Shown: in pieces, positions 60,727 to 64,000 of the stretch
How positions within the stretch are numbered: position 1 is the stretch's first letter
Layout: each line of letters begins with the position of its first letter
NCBI RefSeq assembly: GCF_000373805.1
Contig: NZ_KB892439.1
Span: 578 to 64,577 of the forward strand
DNA length: 64,000 bases
From: Corynebacterium pilosum DSM 20521 = CIP 103422
Lineage (GTDB): Bacteria; Actinomycetota; Actinomycetes; Mycobacteriales; Mycobacteriaceae
Direction of reading: 5' to 3'
Translations under genes and position numbers: made by a program
The notes under the pieces: generated by a model
The model's database searches: none
What the model was told of the DNA's origin: nothing
What the model saw: the letters and a program-made list of their open reading frames with translations, nothing else

Positions 60727-60828
60727 AGGCGTGCAGGGCCATGTCCGGGACGTGTTCTATAGTGATAACGAAACATCCACAAGACACCCAAAAACACTGC
60801 ATGAACAGGGCATTCTCGGGAGGGCCTC

Positions 60829-62250
60829 ATGCTTAACACACTAGAAAAACCGCCTTTAGAACACTCACCTACACTCATTGACCAGTACGGCCACGAGCTC
60901 AACGAGCTATCCGCGCGTATCAACAACGAAGAAGACTTCGGCGATCTCGGAGAGCTCCTCGAATCCGTGGGTTCGTTGAAAAAGTTTCTTGACCAACTCA
61001 TCTGCGTGGTCCTCGTGCGCTGCGAAGACCAGGGCAACGCGGACTTTTCCGACGCCCAGAGTAGGGGCGCTGCAGCCCTCGCCCTGGGTGTCACCAGTCA
61101 TCGCGTATCCACCATGGTCAACGTCGCCCGCGATGTCACGCAACCAACTCAATTCCAAAAGCAGTTTCTCGAAGCCGAACCCAACTTCCCTGCCACCACG
61201 GAGGCATTCCAGCGCGGCGCCATTAGCTTTGATTCCTGCAAAACCATCCGGGACATCCTCGGCGATGTTGAACGCAGCCCTGAGTGGTACGCCCTCGAGG
61301 CCCAATTCGCCGCGATGGCCATGCACATGCGCCCCGACCAGCTCCGAGCGCACGCCAAAATGATGATCATGGCCCTCGGCATGGCCACCAACAAAGAAGA
61401 CCGGGAAGCACGTCGCGGCGTTGGCATCGGTGGACAAAAAGCCGATCTCATGTCCACTCTCTTTGGTGAAGTGGACGACCAGCTGGCGACCTTATTGAAG
61501 AGATTGTTCTTGGACTACGGCAAGCCCGGCGCGCTCCTAGAAGAAGGAGCTGACGATACCCGCACCAAGGGCCAGCGCCAGCACGATGCCCTCAAGGCTG
61601 CCCTCATGGTCGCCCTGGAGCAAGGCGGCCCGATGGCGCCGAAACGCGGGGTCGCCTCAGTTGTGGCAACGATGACCGTCGATCAGCTCGCTGCGCTCAA
61701 CGGTGTTGCCATGACCGATGTGGGCACCGTGGTCAGCGTCGAAGATCTCCTAGAGATGGGTGCTGCGAAGCATTGGTACCTGGCGGTCCTCGACGGAACA
61801 ACGGGCAACTTGCTCCATCTGTCACGCACGCGAAGGGGCGCGGACATGGCCATGTACCTAGGCTTGCTTGCCTCTCAGGGAGGTGATCAAACTCCAGGTT
61901 CCAACGTTCCCGCTGCTCAGTGTGAAATCCATCATGCGATTGCCTACGCCATGGGTGGAGAAACTTCCGAGGACAACCTCATCTTCATCTCCCCCTGGAC
62001 GCACCGCAAGGTCGATGACAAAAAGGAAAATGAGAACAAGTACTGTACTGTCGTCGAGGACGGAAAGATCTACTTCCGCGAACCACGCTATGTCAACCGG
62101 GATCGGCCGTTAGCGACGAACTGCGCGCCTTGGTTGTACCTCAACCCCGGCCAGCAGATCCGCTACGCGGCCAAAGGGCAATCACGCAGTTGGTTTGCCC
62201 ACATCACCGACGATATCGACCCGTTAAGCCGTTCCGCAGATCGTGCCTGA
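60829..62250 (+). CDS. DUF222 / HNH nuclease-like protein (13E12-type)
   Basis: 473 residues. A helical DUF222 domain (about 20-330) and a C-terminal HNH remnant: [34 protein letters not shown]. The first zinc-knuckle cysteines found in most relatives (CxxPGC before the HNH) are replaced here (GGDQTPGSN), and the final HH is TH. Nuclease activity may be altered. GGGAGGG precedes ATG. A LexA-like box upstream suggests DNA-damage induction. A possible -10 (TATAGT, 60758-60763) lies 66 bases before the start. Its end overlaps mnmA by 27 bases. Confidence 0.88.
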   Translation: MLNTLEKPPLEHSPTLIDQYGHELNELSARINNEEDFGDLGELLESVGSLKKFLDQLICVVLVRCEDQGNADFSDAQSRGAAALALGVTSHRVSTMVNVARDVTQPTQFQKQFLEAEPNFPATTEAFQRGAISFDSCKTIRDILGDVERSPEWYALEAQFAAMAMHMRPDQLRAHAKMMIMALGMATNKEDREARRGVGIGGQKADLMSTLFGEVDDQLATLLKRLFLDYGKPGALLEEGADDTRTKGQRQHDALKAALMVALEQGGPMAPKRGVASVVATMTVDQLAALNGVAMTDVGTVVSVEDLLEMGAAKHWYLAVLDGTTGNLLHLSRTRRGADMAMYLGLLASQGGDQTPGSNVPAAQCEIHHAIAYAMGGETSEDNLIFISPWTHRKVDDKKENENKYCTVVEDGKIYFREPRYVNRDRPLATNCAPWLYLNPGQQIRYAAKGQSRSWFAHITDDIDPLSRSADRA

Positions 62251-63303
62251 CCCCAATACGATATCGCCTTTACCGTCCGGGTCTGGCAAGTACAACACTG
62301 CTGCCTGCCCCCGAGCAACACCAGAAAGGGGTTCCTTCAAGTCCAGTACCATCGAATCCTCGTCGATACGCGCCCAGCATGGGACGACTGATCCGTGTGC
62401 GCGGATCTGCACGTTTGCTTCGAATTCACCGCGCATGTCTGGGTGCAGCACTTTGAGGCGATCAGCCGTGATCTGACTGACCTGGAGAGCCGAACGGGGC
62501 CCAACGGTCACGGTGCCGGTAGCTGCATCGACGTCGGTGACGTACCGCGGTTGCCCGTCAGCTGCCGGGACCTTGATGTCTAGGCCGCGGCGCTGCCCAA
62601 TCGTGTACTGGAACGCGCCATCATGTTCCTTCAGCTTGGTGCCGTCTTGGTCCACGACCATCCCGGGGCGCATGCCGATCGAACGGCCCAAAAAGGCCTG
62701 CGTGTTTCCATCAGGGATGAAGCAGATGTCATAGGAGTCCGGCTTCGAGGCAGTCGCGAAACCATGTCGCTTCGCTTCCTCGCGGATCTCGGGCTTCTCT
62801 GTATCCCCGATCGGGAACAGGCAATGGTCGAGTTCGTCGCGCGTCATCACGCCTAGCACGTAGGACTGGTCTTTATTCGGGTCGACGGAGCGACGCAGGT
62901 TGCCTTCATCGTCGACAATCGCGTAATGGCCGGTGGCGACAGCGTCGAAGCCAAGTGCGCGGGCGCGTTCCAGCAGCGCCGAGAACTTGATCTTCTCGTT
63001 GCAGCGCAGGCACGGGTTCGGCGTTTCGCCCGTGGCGTAGGACTCCACAAAATTGTCGATGACTTCGAGCTTGAACCTGTCCGAAAAGTCCCACACATAA
63101 AAAGGGATGCCAAGGTGGTCGCACACCCGGCGCGCGTCGGCCGAATCCTCCAGCGAGCAGCAGCCGCGGGCAGATTCGCGCGTTTGTTGTGCGTCCTGGG
63201 ACAACGCCATGTGCACGCCGACGACATCGTGGCCGGCTTCCACAAGACGGGCGGCCGCCACTGAGGAATCGACACCGCCTGACATAGCTACAAGAACACG
63301 CAT
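62224..63303 (-). CDS. mnmA: tRNA-specific 2-thiouridylase
   Basis: 359 residues. Thiolates U34 of Glu, Gln and Lys tRNAs. PP-loop [15 protein letters not shown], catalytic cysteines in [16 protein letters not shown] and YDICFIPDG, and the tRNA-binding C-terminal barrel. [10 protein letters not shown] at 63303 is the natural start, with TACACT seven bases upstream (leaderless); the frame to 63330 overlaps the divergent gene. Works on the tRNA-Glu/Gln made elsewhere in the window. Confidence 0.96.
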   Translation of the reverse strand: MRVLVAMSGGVDSSVAAARLVEAGHDVVGVHMALSQDAQQTRESARGCCSLEDSADARRVCDHLGIPFYVWDFSDRFKLEVIDNFVESYATGETPNPCLRCNEKIKFSALLERARALGFDAVATGHYAIVDDEGNLRRSVDPNKDQSYVLGVMTRDELDHCLFPIGDTEKPEIREEAKRHGFATASKPDSYDICFIPDGNTQAFLGRSIGMRPGMVVDQDGTKLKEHDGAFQYTIGQRRGLDIKVPAADGQPRYVTDVDAATGTVTVGPRSALQVSQITADRLKVLHPDMRGEFEANVQIRAHGSVVPCWARIDEDSMVLDLKEPLSGVARGQAAVLYLPDPDGKGDIVLGSGTICGTA

Positions 63304-63328
63304 GTCAGGCAGTGTACCCTTTGTTGCC

Positions 63329-64000
63329 ATGGCCCGAAAACAGCAGGAAAACCAGACTTATGAGATCGATACCGGCATCGCCGAGGTGGTGGAAGAACCC
63401 GACGGGTCGGTCACCCTGCTGGTCAACGGGGTCCCCTCGTCGAACAATGTTCCGGGTGATCCGGAGCGTCTTGAGTTCGAATATATGCGGTGGATCGTCG
63501 CGGCCATCGAGGAGCTGGCCCCTTCACAAGCGAAGCCGCGGCTGACCCACTTGGGTGGCGCGGGTTGCTCACTGGCGCGTTACTTCGCGCACGTGTGGCC
63601 GGCGTCGCGCAATACTGTCGTCGAGATCGACATGGAGTTGGCGCAGCTGGTGAGACAGATTTTCGACATCCCCAAGTCCCCCGCAGTGAAGATCCGTGTC
63701 GGCGATGCGCGGGAAGAGACCGATAACTTCTATCCGGCAAGTAGGGACATCATTATCCGCGACGTGTTCGCCGGAGCCACCACGCCCCGCAACCTCACGA
63801 CGGTCGAGTTTTTCGCCGCTGCGCGGGCATCGCTTGCCGACGAAGGCCTCTACGTTGCCAACTGTGGTTCTCATGCGGATCTCACCAACGCTAAAGATGA
63901 ATTGGCCGGGATGTTGGAAGTGTTCCCTCATGTGGCTGCTATTGCTGATCCACCCATGCTCAAGGGGCGCCGCTATGGCAACATCATCTTGCTGGGGGCC
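63329..64000 (+). CDS. Spermidine-synthase-like methyltransferase fold protein (partial, runs off the window)
   Basis: 224 codons are open to the right edge with no stop. The start [16 protein letters not shown] at 63329 has TACCCT eight bases upstream (leaderless) and is 25 bases from the mnmA start, divergent. [21 protein letters not shown] and [18 protein letters not shown] form the SAM/aminopropyl site, and [14 protein letters not shown] [11 protein letters not shown] with [13 protein letters not shown] follow. Corynebacteria rarely make spermidine, so the real substrate is uncertain. Confidence 0.85.
   Translation, partial: MARKQQENQTYEIDTGIAEVVEEPDGSVTLLVNGVPSSNNVPGDPERLEFEYMRWIVAAIEELAPSQAKPRLTHLGGAGCSLARYFAHVWPASRNTVVEIDMELAQLVRQIFDIPKSPAVKIRVGDAREETDNFYPASRDIIIRDVFAGATTPRNLTTVEFFAAARASLADEGLYVANCGSHADLTNAKDELAGMLEVFPHVAAIADPPMLKGRRYGNIILLGA

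Overview
The window is chromosomal DNA from a Corynebacterium. The evidence is the ilvB-ilvN-ilvC operon preceded by a 15-codon leader peptide (MIILRLVVVPRRRLP) with an attenuator, an MscS channel with the long C-terminal tail of the corynebacterial glutamate exporter MscCG, the gatC-gatA / pfkA / gatB neighbourhood, the ligA-mnmA neighbourhood, and about twenty genes with a TANNNT -10 box only 6-8 bases before the start codon (leaderless transcription). The species cannot be settled from the sequence alone. Most of the window is ordinary core genome.

Layout. Bases 1-680 hold the end of a probable transposase gene, a short tandem repeat, and tRNA-Gln and tRNA-Glu with their promoter and terminator. 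Then come gltX and a seven-gene, end-to-end overlapping operon (9012 down to 2235). It encodes a metal-type ABC transporter whose binding protein and associated wall or membrane proteins carry the actinobacterial surface-anchored repeat; a further protein of the same kind is divergent at 9209. Isochorismate synthase follows (10263). Bases 11.4-15.0 kb are the most accessory-looking part: a tandemly duplicated lipoprotein/PPE-like gene pair, one copy truncated, with a diverged block between conserved flanks. From 15 to 38 kb there are a FAH-family hydrolase, a DEDDh exonuclease with a CNB-CBS-nucleotidyltransferase protein, leuB, cstA with its small partner, serA, two related lipoproteins, a DUF262 protein, a CDF metal exporter, ilvC-ilvN-ilvB, the MscCG homologue, ilvD and a GT87 mannosyltransferase. 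From 38 to 54 kb there are DoxX, a glutathionyl-hydroquinone-reductase-like protein, two aldo/keto reductases around a MarR regulator, two YkvI-type transporters, gatB, a bile-acid-type symporter, a PrpF protein, pfkA, an MFS exporter, an ABC protein with a ruined Walker A motif, and a DUF1611-type P-loop protein. From 54 to 64 kb there are gatC-gatA, an ACT protein, ligA, a second exonuclease, a MetE-like protein, a DUF222-HNH protein with a LexA-like box, mnmA and a partial spermidine-synthase-like gene.

How the genes work together. leuB, ilvB, ilvN, ilvC and ilvD cover most of branched-chain amino acid synthesis. The ABC operon and the CDF protein bracket metal uptake and efflux. gltX, tRNA-Glu, tRNA-Gln and gatCAB form one functional set, because actinobacteria make Gln-tRNA by amidating Glu-tRNA(Gln).

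The least expected signal is a dispersed 12-base word, GCTTATCGACGA. It is present exactly nine times, plus twice as the 11-mer and five more times with G for A at position 5. It occurs on both strands, in several codon frames and once between genes, where chance predicts far fewer than one copy.
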